In this document: in pieces, positions 8,241 through 14,174 of the stretch | How positions within the stretch are numbered: position 1 is the stretch's first letter | How the letters are laid out: every line of letters starts with the position of its first letter | From: CAVPEW01 sp050247895 | GTDB taxonomy: Bacteria > Actinomycetota > Acidimicrobiia > Acidimicrobiales > VFJN01 | DNA: 16,041 bases | NCBI GenBank assembly: GCA_050247895.1 | Contig: JBFWTJ010000057.1 | Coordinates: forward strand, 1-16,041 | Direction of reading: 5' to 3' | Position numbers and translations under genes: made by a program | The notes under the pieces: generated by a model | What the model was told of the DNA's origin: nothing | The model's database searches: none | The model's input: only the letters and a program-made list of their open reading frames with translations

Positions 8241-9365
8241 TCAGCCGAGGCTCGGGCCCGGTCCGCCGGCAGCCAGGCGGGCCAGCACGGCGAGGGCCTG
8301 CGCCTCGATCCCGGCCAGGACGTCGGCCACCGCGGGCAGGTCGTCGAGGACGCCCACGACCTGCCCGGTGGGCAGGATCCCCACGTCGGTCCGCCCGTCC
8401 ACCAGCGACGCCTTGATCAGCATGGGGGCGTCGGCGGCCAGGGCCACCTGGCTCCAGGTCAGGCCCTGGTTGCGGTGCATGGCCCGGCCCTCGCGCACCA
8501 GGTCGCGCCGCGGCGTGCCGGTCTGCCGGGCGAACCGCAGCGCGGCGAGCGCGGCCCGGGGGAACCGCAGCAGCCGCGGGCTCCGCTCGATCCGGTCGAC
8601 CACCTCGGTGCGCACGACCCGCTGCGGGGCGCCGTCCAGCGCCGCGGTCACCACGGTGTCGCCGACACCGGCGGCCAGGTAGCGGGCCTTCACCGCGTCG
8701 GGCACCCGGCTCTCCGCGGTGAGCAGGAAGCGGGTGCCCATGGCGATCCCGTCGGCGCCCCAGGCCAGGGCGGCGACCAGGTCGCGCCCGTCGTGGAGCC
8801 CGCCCGCGGCCAACACGGGGATGGACGACCCGACCGCGTCGACGACCTGGGGCACGAGCAGGGTCGTGGGCACGGTCCCGGTGTGGCCGCCGCCCTCGGC
8901 CCCCTGCGCGATCACCGCGTCGACCCCCATGTCGAGGACCTTCTCGGCGTGGCGGCGGGCGCCGACGGTGGGGACCACGGGGATGCCCGCGTCGTGGCAG
9001 CGGGCCACGGCCCCCGGGTTGGGCGCCCCGGCGAAGGAGACCAGGGCGACGCCCTCCTCCACGGCGACGGCCAGGCGGGCCGGCAGGTCGGGCTGGTCGG
9101 CCCGCAGGTTGACCCCGAACGGCGCCCCGGTGCGGGCCCGCACGTCGCGCACCGCGGCCCGCATCTCCTCCAGGGTCAGGGTGACCCCGGCCAGGATGCC
9201 CAGGCCGCCCGCGGCAGAGGTGGCGGCGGTGAGCCGGGCCCCCGAGACCCAGCCCATCCCGGTCTGGACCACCGGGAGGCGGCATCCCACGAGCTCGCAG
9301 AACCGGGTCCGCAGCGCGGGGTGCGCGCCGGCGTCGGGTCCCGCCGCCGATCCGTCCCCCGTCAC
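8241..9365 (-). CDS. Nitronate monooxygenase / 2-nitropropane dioxygenase family flavoprotein
   Basis: A 374-residue FMN-dependent TIM-barrel enzyme. The family oxidises alkyl nitronates (for example propionate-3-nitronate) to carbonyl compounds and nitrite, and includes enoyl-ACP reductase FabK-like members. Family blocks are LPVVQTGMGWVSGARLTAATSAAGGLGILAG near residues 30-60, GVNLRAD, GAEGGGHTG containing the candidate catalytic His161, PVLAAGGLHDGRDLVAALAWGADGIAMGTRFL (phosphate-binding loop) and NQGLTWSQVALAADAPMLIKAS. The start is taken as GTG 9365 because a TAGGGT box lies eight bases upstream; reading further upstream passes into non-coding, exporter-antisense frame. Divergent from the exporter gene, with 75-78 bases between starts. 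Convergent with the liv operon. The exact substrate is unknown; detoxification of a nitro compound is the family default. Confidence 0.9.
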   Translation of the reverse strand: MTGDGSAAGPDAGAHPALRTRFCELVGCRLPVVQTGMGWVSGARLTAATSAAGGLGILAGVTLTLEEMRAAVRDVRARTGAPFGVNLRADQPDLPARLAVAVEEGVALVSFAGAPNPGAVARCHDAGIPVVPTVGARRHAEKVLDMGVDAVIAQGAEGGGHTGTVPTTLLVPQVVDAVGSSIPVLAAGGLHDGRDLVAALAWGADGIAMGTRFLLTAESRVPDAVKARYLAAGVGDTVVTAALDGAPQRVVRTEVVDRIERSPRLLRFPRAALAALRFARQTGTPRRDLVREGRAMHRNQGLTWSQVALAADAPMLIKASLVDGRTDVGILPTGQVVGVLDDLPAVADVLAGIEAQALAVLARLAAGGPGPSLG

Positions 9366-9373
9366 GGCCGGCC

Positions 9374-9379
9374 ACCCTA
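9374..9379 (-). promoter_or_regulatory. Leaderless-type -10 box before the flavoprotein gene
   Basis: On the minus strand TAGGGT lies eight bases before GTG 9365, within GTAGGGTGGCCGG. A TANNNT box at this distance would start transcription at or next to the start codon. The same 13 bases precede the endonuclease IV start at 12116, which strengthens the reading. Confidence 0.5.
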
Positions 9380-9427
9380 CCGACCCCCCTGCGCGCACGG
9401 GCCCGTCCGGGCCGGCGGCCCGACCCG

Positions 9428-9433
9428 TACGCT
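9428..9433 (+). promoter_or_regulatory. Leaderless-type -10 box before the ABC exporter gene
   Basis: TACGCT (9428-9433) fits TANNNT and lies seven bases before GTG 9441 and ten before ATG 9444, so transcription would begin at or beside the start codon. No clear -35 box is seen. Two G/C palindromes, ACGGGCCCGT (9397-9406) and CGGGCC-GGC-GGCCCG (9408-9422), sit directly upstream in the divergent gap. Confidence 0.4.
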
Positions 9434-9443
9434 GCGGTCCGTG

Positions 9444-11333
9444 ATGCGAGGAGGAGGTGGCTGGGGCAACAGGAGCCTCATCGGGGCCGACCCGGCCGCG
9501 GTGGCCGACGCCCGGCTCGACCTCGCCGTCGTGCGGCGCGTGGCCCGCTTCGCCCGGCCCTACCGGCGGCTGCTGGCCGGCCTGCTGTCGATCATCGTGG
9601 CCTCGGCCCTGCTCGGCCTGGTCCCCCCGCTGCTGTTCCGCCAGATCATCGACGGCGCCGTCCCCGATGCCGACCGGGGCGCGCTGAACGTGCTGGCCGG
9701 GTTCATCGTCGCCGCCGCGGTGGTCGACGCCGGGCTCTCGCTGGCCGAGCGCTGGCTGTCGTCGCGCATCGGCGAGGGCGTGATCTTCGACCTGCGGGTG
9801 GCGGTGTTCGACCACGTCCAGCGCATGCCGATGAGCTTCTTCACCCGGACCCAGACGGGTTCGCTCACCAGCCGCATCAACAGCGACGTCGTGGGCGCCC
9901 AACGGGCCATCACGGGGACGCTGGGCACCGTGGTGTCCAACGTGGTGGTGCTCACGGCCAACCTGGCCGCCATCGTCGCCCTGGAGTGGCGCTTCGCCCT
10001 CTTCGCCCTGCTGCTCCTGCCGGTGTTCCTGCTCCCGGCCCGCCGGGTCGGCCGGGTGCTGCGGCGCCTCACCCGCGAGCAGATGGACCTGAACGCGGCG
10101 CTCAGCTCCATGTCGACCGAGCGCTTCAACGTCGCCGGCGCCCTGCTGGTCAAGCTGTTCGGGCGGGCCGACGGCGAGACCGCGGCGTTCTCCCGCCACG
10201 CCGACGGCGTGCGCCGCAACGGCATCCGCACCGCGGTGGTGAGCCGCACGTTCTTCGTCGCCCTCACCCTGGTCGGGGCCCTGGCCGCGGCGGCCGTCTA
10301 CTGGATCGGCGGCCTGCTGGTCATCGACGGGTCCCTCAGCGTGGGCACCCTGGTCGCGCTGGCCACCTTCGTGGCCCGCATCTACGGGCCGCTCACGTCG
10401 CTGACCAACGCCCGGGTCGACGTCATGACCGCGCTGGTGTCCTTCGAGCGGGTCTTCGAGGTCCTCGACGCCCCCAACCCGATCGCCGACCGGCCCGGCG
10501 CGGTCGACCTGGTGGCGCCGACCGGCCGGATCGAGCTGCGCGACGTCCGCTTCGCTTACCCGGACAAGGCGGTGATCCCCAGCCTGGAGGGCGACGGCCT
10601 GGTGGTCCCGACCGAGGACCGGGGGACCCGCCCGCCGGTCCTCCAGGGCGTGTCGGCCAAGATCGAGCCGGGCCAGCTCGTGGCGCTGGTCGGCCCGTCG
10701 GGGGCGGGCAAGACCACGCTGTCCCAGCTCATCCCCCGCCTCTACGACGTGACCGGCGGCTCGGTGCGCATCGACGGCACCGACGTGCGGGACCTGACCC
10801 AGGAGACGCTGCGCGCCGCGATCGGCGTCGTCGCCCAGGACCCCCACCTCTTCCACGACACGGTGGCCGCCAACCTCCGCTACGCCCGGCCCGGCGCCAC
10901 CCTGGAGGACCTGGAGGCGGCGTGCCGGGCGGCCCAGGTCCACGACGTGGTCGCCGCCCTGCCCGACGGCTACGACACCCTCGTGGGCGAGCGGGGCTAC
11001 CGGCTCTCGGGAGGCGAGAAGCAGCGGCTGGCCATCGCCCGCATGCTGCTGAAGGACCCGGCCGTCGTCATCCTCGACGAGGCCACCAGCCACCTCGACT
11101 CCGAGAACGAGGCCGCGGTGCAGGCCGCTCTGGCCGAGGCCCTGTCGGGCCGGACCAGCGTGGTGATCGCCCACCGGCTGTCCACGATCACCGCGGCCGA
11201 CCAGATCCTGGTGCTGGACCGGGGCCGGATCGTCGAGCGGGGCACCCACCGGTCGCTGCGGGCCGCGGGCGGCCTCTACGCCGACCTCTACCGCACCCTG
11301 CTGCGGGCCGACATCGAACCCCTCGCCGGCTGA
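9444..11333 (+). CDS. ABC exporter half-transporter (fused membrane and ATPase domains)
   Basis: A 629-residue type IV ABC exporter subunit, expected to work as a dimer and move a lipid, peptide or drug-like compound outward. The membrane domain covers about residues 30-345, with six hydrophobic segments and the coupling region MPMSFFTRTQTGSLTSRINSD. The ATPase domain has Walker A GPSGAGKTT near residue 416, Q-loop VVAQDPHLF, signature LSGGEKQR near 520, Walker B VVILDEATSHLD near 541 and H-loop AHRLSTI near 575. Between the first ATPase strand (VRFAYPDKAVIPSL) and LQGVSAKIEPGQ is an insertion of about 20 residues, which I recall from many actinobacterial homologues. Start: ATG 9444, or GTG 9441 just before it; both fit a leaderless transcript. 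There is no partner half-transporter nearby, so a homodimer is likely. Substrate unknown. Confidence 0.93.
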   Translation: MRGGGGWGNRSLIGADPAAVADARLDLAVVRRVARFARPYRRLLAGLLSIIVASALLGLVPPLLFRQIIDGAVPDADRGALNVLAGFIVAAAVVDAGLSLAERWLSSRIGEGVIFDLRVAVFDHVQRMPMSFFTRTQTGSLTSRINSDVVGAQRAITGTLGTVVSNVVVLTANLAAIVALEWRFALFALLLLPVFLLPARRVGRVLRRLTREQMDLNAALSSMSTERFNVAGALLVKLFGRADGETAAFSRHADGVRRNGIRTAVVSRTFFVALTLVGALAAAAVYWIGGLLVIDGSLSVGTLVALATFVARIYGPLTSLTNARVDVMTALVSFERVFEVLDAPNPIADRPGAVDLVAPTGRIELRDVRFAYPDKAVIPSLEGDGLVVPTEDRGTRPPVLQGVSAKIEPGQLVALVGPSGAGKTTLSQLIPRLYDVTGGSVRIDGTDVRDLTQETLRAAIGVVAQDPHLFHDTVAANLRYARPGATLEDLEAACRAAQVHDVVAALPDGYDTLVGERGYRLSGGEKQRLAIARMLLKDPAVVILDEATSHLDSENEAAVQAALAEALSGRTSVVIAHRLSTITAADQILVLDRGRIVERGTHRSLRAAGGLYADLYRTLLRADIEPLAG

Positions 11334-11366
11334 CGCCCGTCCCGCGGCGGCGGGCCGCGCTCAGCC
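11328..11366. terminator. Symmetrical hairpin containing both convergent stop codons
   Basis: GGCTGA (11328-11333), the end of the exporter gene, is the exact inverse of TCAGCC (11361-11366), the end of the endonuclease gene. Inside, CCCGC (11341-11345) pairs with GCGGG (11350-11354) around a four-base loop. With only 27 bases between the genes this is the probable shared terminator. Confidence 0.5.
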
Positions 11367-12116
11367 GACGCGGCCGCGGAGCAGGGCGATGTCGTCCTTG
11401 CGGCCGGCGTCGGCCGTCTCGCAGATGACCGGCGCACCGGCCGCGGCGACCACGGCGACGAGCAGGTCGACGTCGATCCGGCCGTGGCCGAGGTTCTCGT
11501 GGCGGTCGCGGCCCGAGCCGGCCGGGTCCTTCGAGTCGTTGCAGTGGACCAGGTCGATGCGCCCGGTGAGGCTCCGGATCCGGTCGACCGCGTCGACGAG
11601 GCCCTCGCCCGCGGCGTGGGCGTGGCAGGTGTCGAGGCAGAAGCCCACCGGCAGGTCGCCGATGACGTCCCACAGGCGCCCGATGGTGTCGAAGTGCCGG
11701 GCCATGGCGTGGTCGCCCCCGGCCGTGTTCTCCAGGTAGACGGGCACGTCGGTCTCGAGGGACTCGAGGCCCTTGCGCCACCGGGCGAAGCCCTCGGCCA
11801 CGTCGTCGTCGCTGGTCACGTGCCCGCCGTGGACGATGACGGCCCGGGCCCCGACGGCGCTGGCCGCGTCGCAGGTCTGCTGGAGGACCTTGCGGCTGGG
11901 GATCCGGATCCGGTTGTTGGCCGAGGCCAGGTTCACGATGTAGGGCGCGTGCACGTAGACCGGCACGGGCGAGGCCCGCAGCTCGTCGGCGTCGGCCCGG
12001 GGATCGGGGGCGTGCCACGACTGGGGATCGCCCAGGAAGATCTGCACGCAGTCGGCGCCCTCGGCCGCGGCGGCGGCCAGCGGCTGCTCGGGCGGGACGT
12101 GGGATCCGATCAGCAC
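11361..12116 (-). CDS. nfo: Deoxyribonuclease IV (AP endonuclease, endonuclease IV)
   Basis: A 251-residue base-excision-repair enzyme that cuts DNA 5' to abasic sites and removes 3'-blocking groups, using three zinc ions in a TIM barrel. Metal-ligand motifs occur in family order: GSHV at the N-terminus, HAPYIVNLAS, VIVHGGH, YLENTAGG (Glu129), FCLDTCHAHAAG (Asp162, His165), DLVHCNDSKDPAGSGRDRHENLGHG (a His, then the Asp-x-His pair) and ICETA near the C-terminus. It is somewhat shorter than the E. coli enzyme (about 285 residues) but no motif is missing. Start GTG 12116 is chosen because LIGSHV must lie at the N-terminus and a TAGGGT box lies six bases upstream, fitting a leaderless mRNA. Stand-alone gene, convergent with the exporter and divergent from the secreted hydrolase. 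Confidence 0.95.
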   Translation of the reverse strand: MLIGSHVPPEQPLAAAAAEGADCVQIFLGDPQSWHAPDPRADADELRASPVPVYVHAPYIVNLASANNRIRIPSRKVLQQTCDAASAVGARAVIVHGGHVTSDDDVAEGFARWRKGLESLETDVPVYLENTAGGDHAMARHFDTIGRLWDVIGDLPVGFCLDTCHAHAAGEGLVDAVDRIRSLTGRIDLVHCNDSKDPAGSGRDRHENLGHGRIDVDLLVAVVAAAGAPVICETADAGRKDDIALLRGRVG

Positions 12117-12122
12117 CCGGCC

Positions 12123-12128
12123 ACCCTA
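12123..12128 (-). promoter_or_regulatory. Leaderless-type -10 box before nfo
   Basis: On the minus strand TAGGGT ends six bases before GTG 12116, inside GTAGGGTGGCCGG, the same 13 bases that precede the flavoprotein gene near 9370. No Shine-Dalgarno of normal strength is placed for this start, so leaderless transcription is the better reading. Confidence 0.5.
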
Positions 12129-12167
12129 CGACTCCCCTCGCACGGCGGGGTTCTTCGCCGGCCCTTC

Positions 12168-12216
12168 CCGAAACGGGCCGAAACACGTATCGTGCGGTGT
12201 CACCTACGTTCCGTAG
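12168..12216 (+). promoter_or_regulatory. Repeats in the upstream region of the secreted hydrolase
   Basis: CCGAAAC is repeated at 12168-12174 and 12178-12184, one helical turn apart. TATCGT (12188-12193) fits a TANNNT -10 box, and CTACG-TTC-CGTAG (12204-12216) is a perfect inverted repeat just downstream. Together they look like a regulated promoter with a leader of about 65 bases. No matching regulator is identified. Confidence 0.35.
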
Positions 12217-12265
12217 CACCGTGCCACGGTGGAGGTCCCCGTCGGCACGGCAGAGGGGAGACGAC

Positions 12266-13297
12266 ATGCCCACCAGGCGAGCCCTCGCATCGGTCGTGGT
12301 GCTGACGGCCTTCACCCTCTGGGGCACGGTCGCCGGCGCCACGGTGGCGCCGGGCGGCGACGAACCCCCCGTCACGGCTGCGGTGGAGATGCTCACCGTC
12401 ACGATCCCGGCCGAGCTCCACGCCCAGGGACTGGCCCTGCCCGGCCGGCTCTTCCGCCCTGTCGGCACGACCAGGGCGACGCCCACGGTCTTCGTGCTGC
12501 ACGGGTCGGGCGGGCTGACCAAGATGCCCCGGAGCAAGCGCGAGACCTGCAGCCCCGAGCTCGAGGCCCAGTTCACCCGGTGGGGCGAGCGGCTGGCCGG
12601 ACAGGGCTACGTCGTGGTCATGCCCTCGAGCTACGAACCGCGGGGCTTCTGCGACATGGACGACGACGCGAGCCGCGTCCCCCGGACCTTCGACACCGGG
12701 CCCGAGATCAACCTGAGCCGGATCTACGACCTGGAGGCCACGTCCAAGTGGGCCTGCCGCCGGGCCGAGGTCGACTGCGCCCGGCTCGGCCTGCTGGGGT
12801 TCTCCCAGGGCGGCACGCTGACCATGCTGGGCCTGCACTGGCAGCTCGACCGGGCCGTGGCGAAGTACCGGGACGAGCGGGGCGACCGCGTCGACTTCCC
12901 CATCCGGGACCTCGACCCGCGCCGGCCCGGCTTCCGGACCGGCGTCGCCTACTACCCGGGCTGCGGGTTCGACAGCGTCGTGCCCCTGGGCACGTCGACC
13001 TCCACGGCCATCCAGGACCAGTTCTTCGCCCCGTCCGGCCTCACGATCCTCCACGGCGGGCGCGACGACCTGATCGAGCACTGCAGCCGGTCCCACGGCA
13101 AGGGCACCCGCCAGGTGCAGTCGGCCCGGGTCGCCCGGGACCTGTGCCGGGCCGACACGTACTCGTTGACCGTGTACGACGACGCCGGCCACGGCTTCGA
13201 CAGCGTGGGCTCCTCGGGCCGCGCCGCCGACCGCCGGGCCCGTGACGCGGCGCTGCCCGTCGCCCTGGCCCGGCTCGGCGCCGCACTGCGCTCGTAG
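12266..13297 (+). CDS. Secreted dienelactone hydrolase-like alpha/beta hydrolase
   Basis: A 343-residue predicted exported hydrolase. The N-terminus MPTRRALASVVVLTAFTLWG followed by TVAGATVA is a Sec-type signal peptide with cleavage near residues 24-28. The alpha/beta-hydrolase fold shows the oxyanion-region motif VFVLHGSGG, nucleophile Ser180 in LGFSQGGT, acid Asp267 or Asp268 in HGGRDD, and His309 in DDAGHGFD, the triad order of the dienelactone-hydrolase family, which often has Cys as nucleophile where this has Ser. Seven cysteines lie in the mature part, consistent with disulfides outside the cell. The start is ATG 12266, with GAGGGGAG about five bases upstream; an in-frame ATG at 12197 lies too near the predicted promoter and would bury the signal peptide. 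Likely an ester hydrolase; substrate unknown. Followed by a strong terminator. Confidence 0.85.
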   Translation: MPTRRALASVVVLTAFTLWGTVAGATVAPGGDEPPVTAAVEMLTVTIPAELHAQGLALPGRLFRPVGTTRATPTVFVLHGSGGLTKMPRSKRETCSPELEAQFTRWGERLAGQGYVVVMPSSYEPRGFCDMDDDASRVPRTFDTGPEINLSRIYDLEATSKWACRRAEVDCARLGLLGFSQGGTLTMLGLHWQLDRAVAKYRDERGDRVDFPIRDLDPRRPGFRTGVAYYPGCGFDSVVPLGTSTSTAIQDQFFAPSGLTILHGGRDDLIEHCSRSHGKGTRQVQSARVARDLCRADTYSLTVYDDAGHGFDSVGSSGRAADRRARDAALPVALARLGAALRS

Positions 13298-13305
13298 CCC
13301 ACCCC

Positions 13306-13335
13306 GGGCCGGGGCCGCGCCCGCGGCCTCGGCCC
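13306..13335 (+). terminator. Strong hairpin terminator after the secreted hydrolase
   Basis: Positions 13306-13319 and 13322-13335 are inverted repeats of 14 bases with a single G-T pair, separated by two bases (so the top pairs will open to form the loop). It starts nine bases after the TAG stop. The downstream sequence contains GTTTTG at 13348-13353 but no true T-run. Confidence 0.65.
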
Positions 13336-13396
13336 GGCCACGTTCCCGTTTTGCGGGTCCCTGGTCGTCTCTGCTGGACTCCACGCACCAGATCGC

Positions 13397-13415
13397 ACCA
13401 GGCTCAAAGCCTGGT
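13397..13415. promoter_or_regulatory. Perfect 19-base palindrome upstream of the DtxR-family gene (candidate operator)
   Basis: ACCAGGCTCAAAGCCTGGT consists of perfect eight-base arms around CAA and ends 21 bases before the GTG start. Operators bound by DtxR/IdeR/MntR proteins are typically interrupted palindromes of about this length, although the bases differ from the corynebacterial iron box. GCACCA also recurs at 13385, 13395 and 13431. Autoregulation is inferred. The sequence also resembles part of a tRNA T-arm but cannot fold as a tRNA. Confidence 0.5.
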
Positions 13416-13436
13416 TTCGAAGGGTCAAAAGCACCA

Positions 13437-14174
13437 GTGGACGACGTCTCGACAAAGCCTGAGCGCGAGATGCTCAAAGCGATCTACCGGTTGACCAGGG
13501 ACGGCTCGGAGGCGCACACCGGTGCGCTGGCCGAGGTGCTCGGCCTGTCCCCCGGCACCGTGACCACCACGGTCAAGCGGCTCGCCGACCGGGGCCTGGT
13601 CGACCACCGGCCCTACCAGGGCGTCAACTTCACCGACGACGGGCGCCGCTCGGCGGTGTCGGCCATCCGCCGCCACCGCATCGTCGAGCGCTTCCTGGCC
13701 GACATGCTCGGCTACGCCTGGAACGAGGCCGACGCCCACGCCACGTCCTTCGAGCACGAGCTGCCCGACGAGGTGCTCGACCGCCTCTACATCGCCCTGC
13801 ACCGGCCGGCCACCTGCCCCCACGGCTTCCCCATCCCGACCCCGACCGACGGCGACCTGCCCGCGACCCCCGAGCTCTACGCCCTGGAACCGGGCGACAC
13901 GGCCGAGGTCGCGCTGTCGGGGTCGACCGATCCCGAGCTGGTGGCCTTCCTCGAGACCCTCGGGCTGGTGCCCGGGGCCGAGGTCCAGGTCCTGGAGAAG
14001 CACCCCTTCGACGGCCCCATCGTCGTGTCGGTCGGGGGCCAGGACCGCACCCTGGGCGAGCGTGTCGCCCGCCAGATCTACGTCACCCGACCCGGGCGTG
14101 GGGACGCCGACGGGTCGACGCACAGCAGCCCCGGGCGCACCGTCGCCCCCAAGCCCCAGAGGAACCAAGCATGA
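13437..14174 (+). CDS. DtxR/MntR-family metal-dependent transcriptional regulator
   Basis: A 245-residue cytoplasmic DNA-binding repressor with the three-part DtxR layout. Residues 9-75 are a winged helix (EMLKAIYRLTR, then LAEVLGLSPGTVTTTVKRLADRGLV); 76-140 are the metal-binding and dimerisation part (RRHRIVERFL, TSFEHELPDEV, CPHGFPIP); about 143-230 are a FeoA/SH3-like domain (LEPGDTAEVALSG onward, to ARQIYVT). DtxR ligands His79, Glu83, Glu105 and His106 have counterparts in His80, Glu84, Glu106 and His107. The position of DtxR Cys102 (Glu in MntR) is Thr103, and that of Met10 is a Glu, so the primary site is unusual. The start is GTG 13437, the earliest in-frame start that leaves only a short segment before the helix; ATG 13470 is possible but would clip it. 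Its stop overlaps the pyrophosphatase start as ATGA. Metal specificity is not assigned. Confidence 0.88.
   Translation: MDDVSTKPEREMLKAIYRLTRDGSEAHTGALAEVLGLSPGTVTTTVKRLADRGLVDHRPYQGVNFTDDGRRSAVSAIRRHRIVERFLADMLGYAWNEADAHATSFEHELPDEVLDRLYIALHRPATCPHGFPIPTPTDGDLPATPELYALEPGDTAEVALSGSTDPELVAFLETLGLVPGAEVQVLEKHPFDGPIVVSVGGQDRTLGERVARQIYVTRPGRGDADGSTHSSPGRTVAPKPQRNQA

Noticed and set aside
9366..11249. N-terminal 628-residue extension of the flavoprotein frame, opposite the exporter
   Set aside because: The frame stays open by composition only. The family N-terminus begins near residue 20 of the GTG 9365 product, and a promoter-like box precedes that codon.
12197..12265. 23-residue N-terminal extension of the secreted hydrolase from ATG 12197
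   Set aside because: It would place Arg-rich, non-signal sequence before the signal peptide, lacks a ribosome site and overlaps promoter-like repeats. ATG 12266 has GAGGGGAG upstream.
13395..13440. tRNA-like stretch with GGTTTCGA and CACCA
   Set aside because: The expected T-stem does not close, there is no acceptor stem partner and no anticodon arm. The symmetry is explained by the 19-base palindrome.
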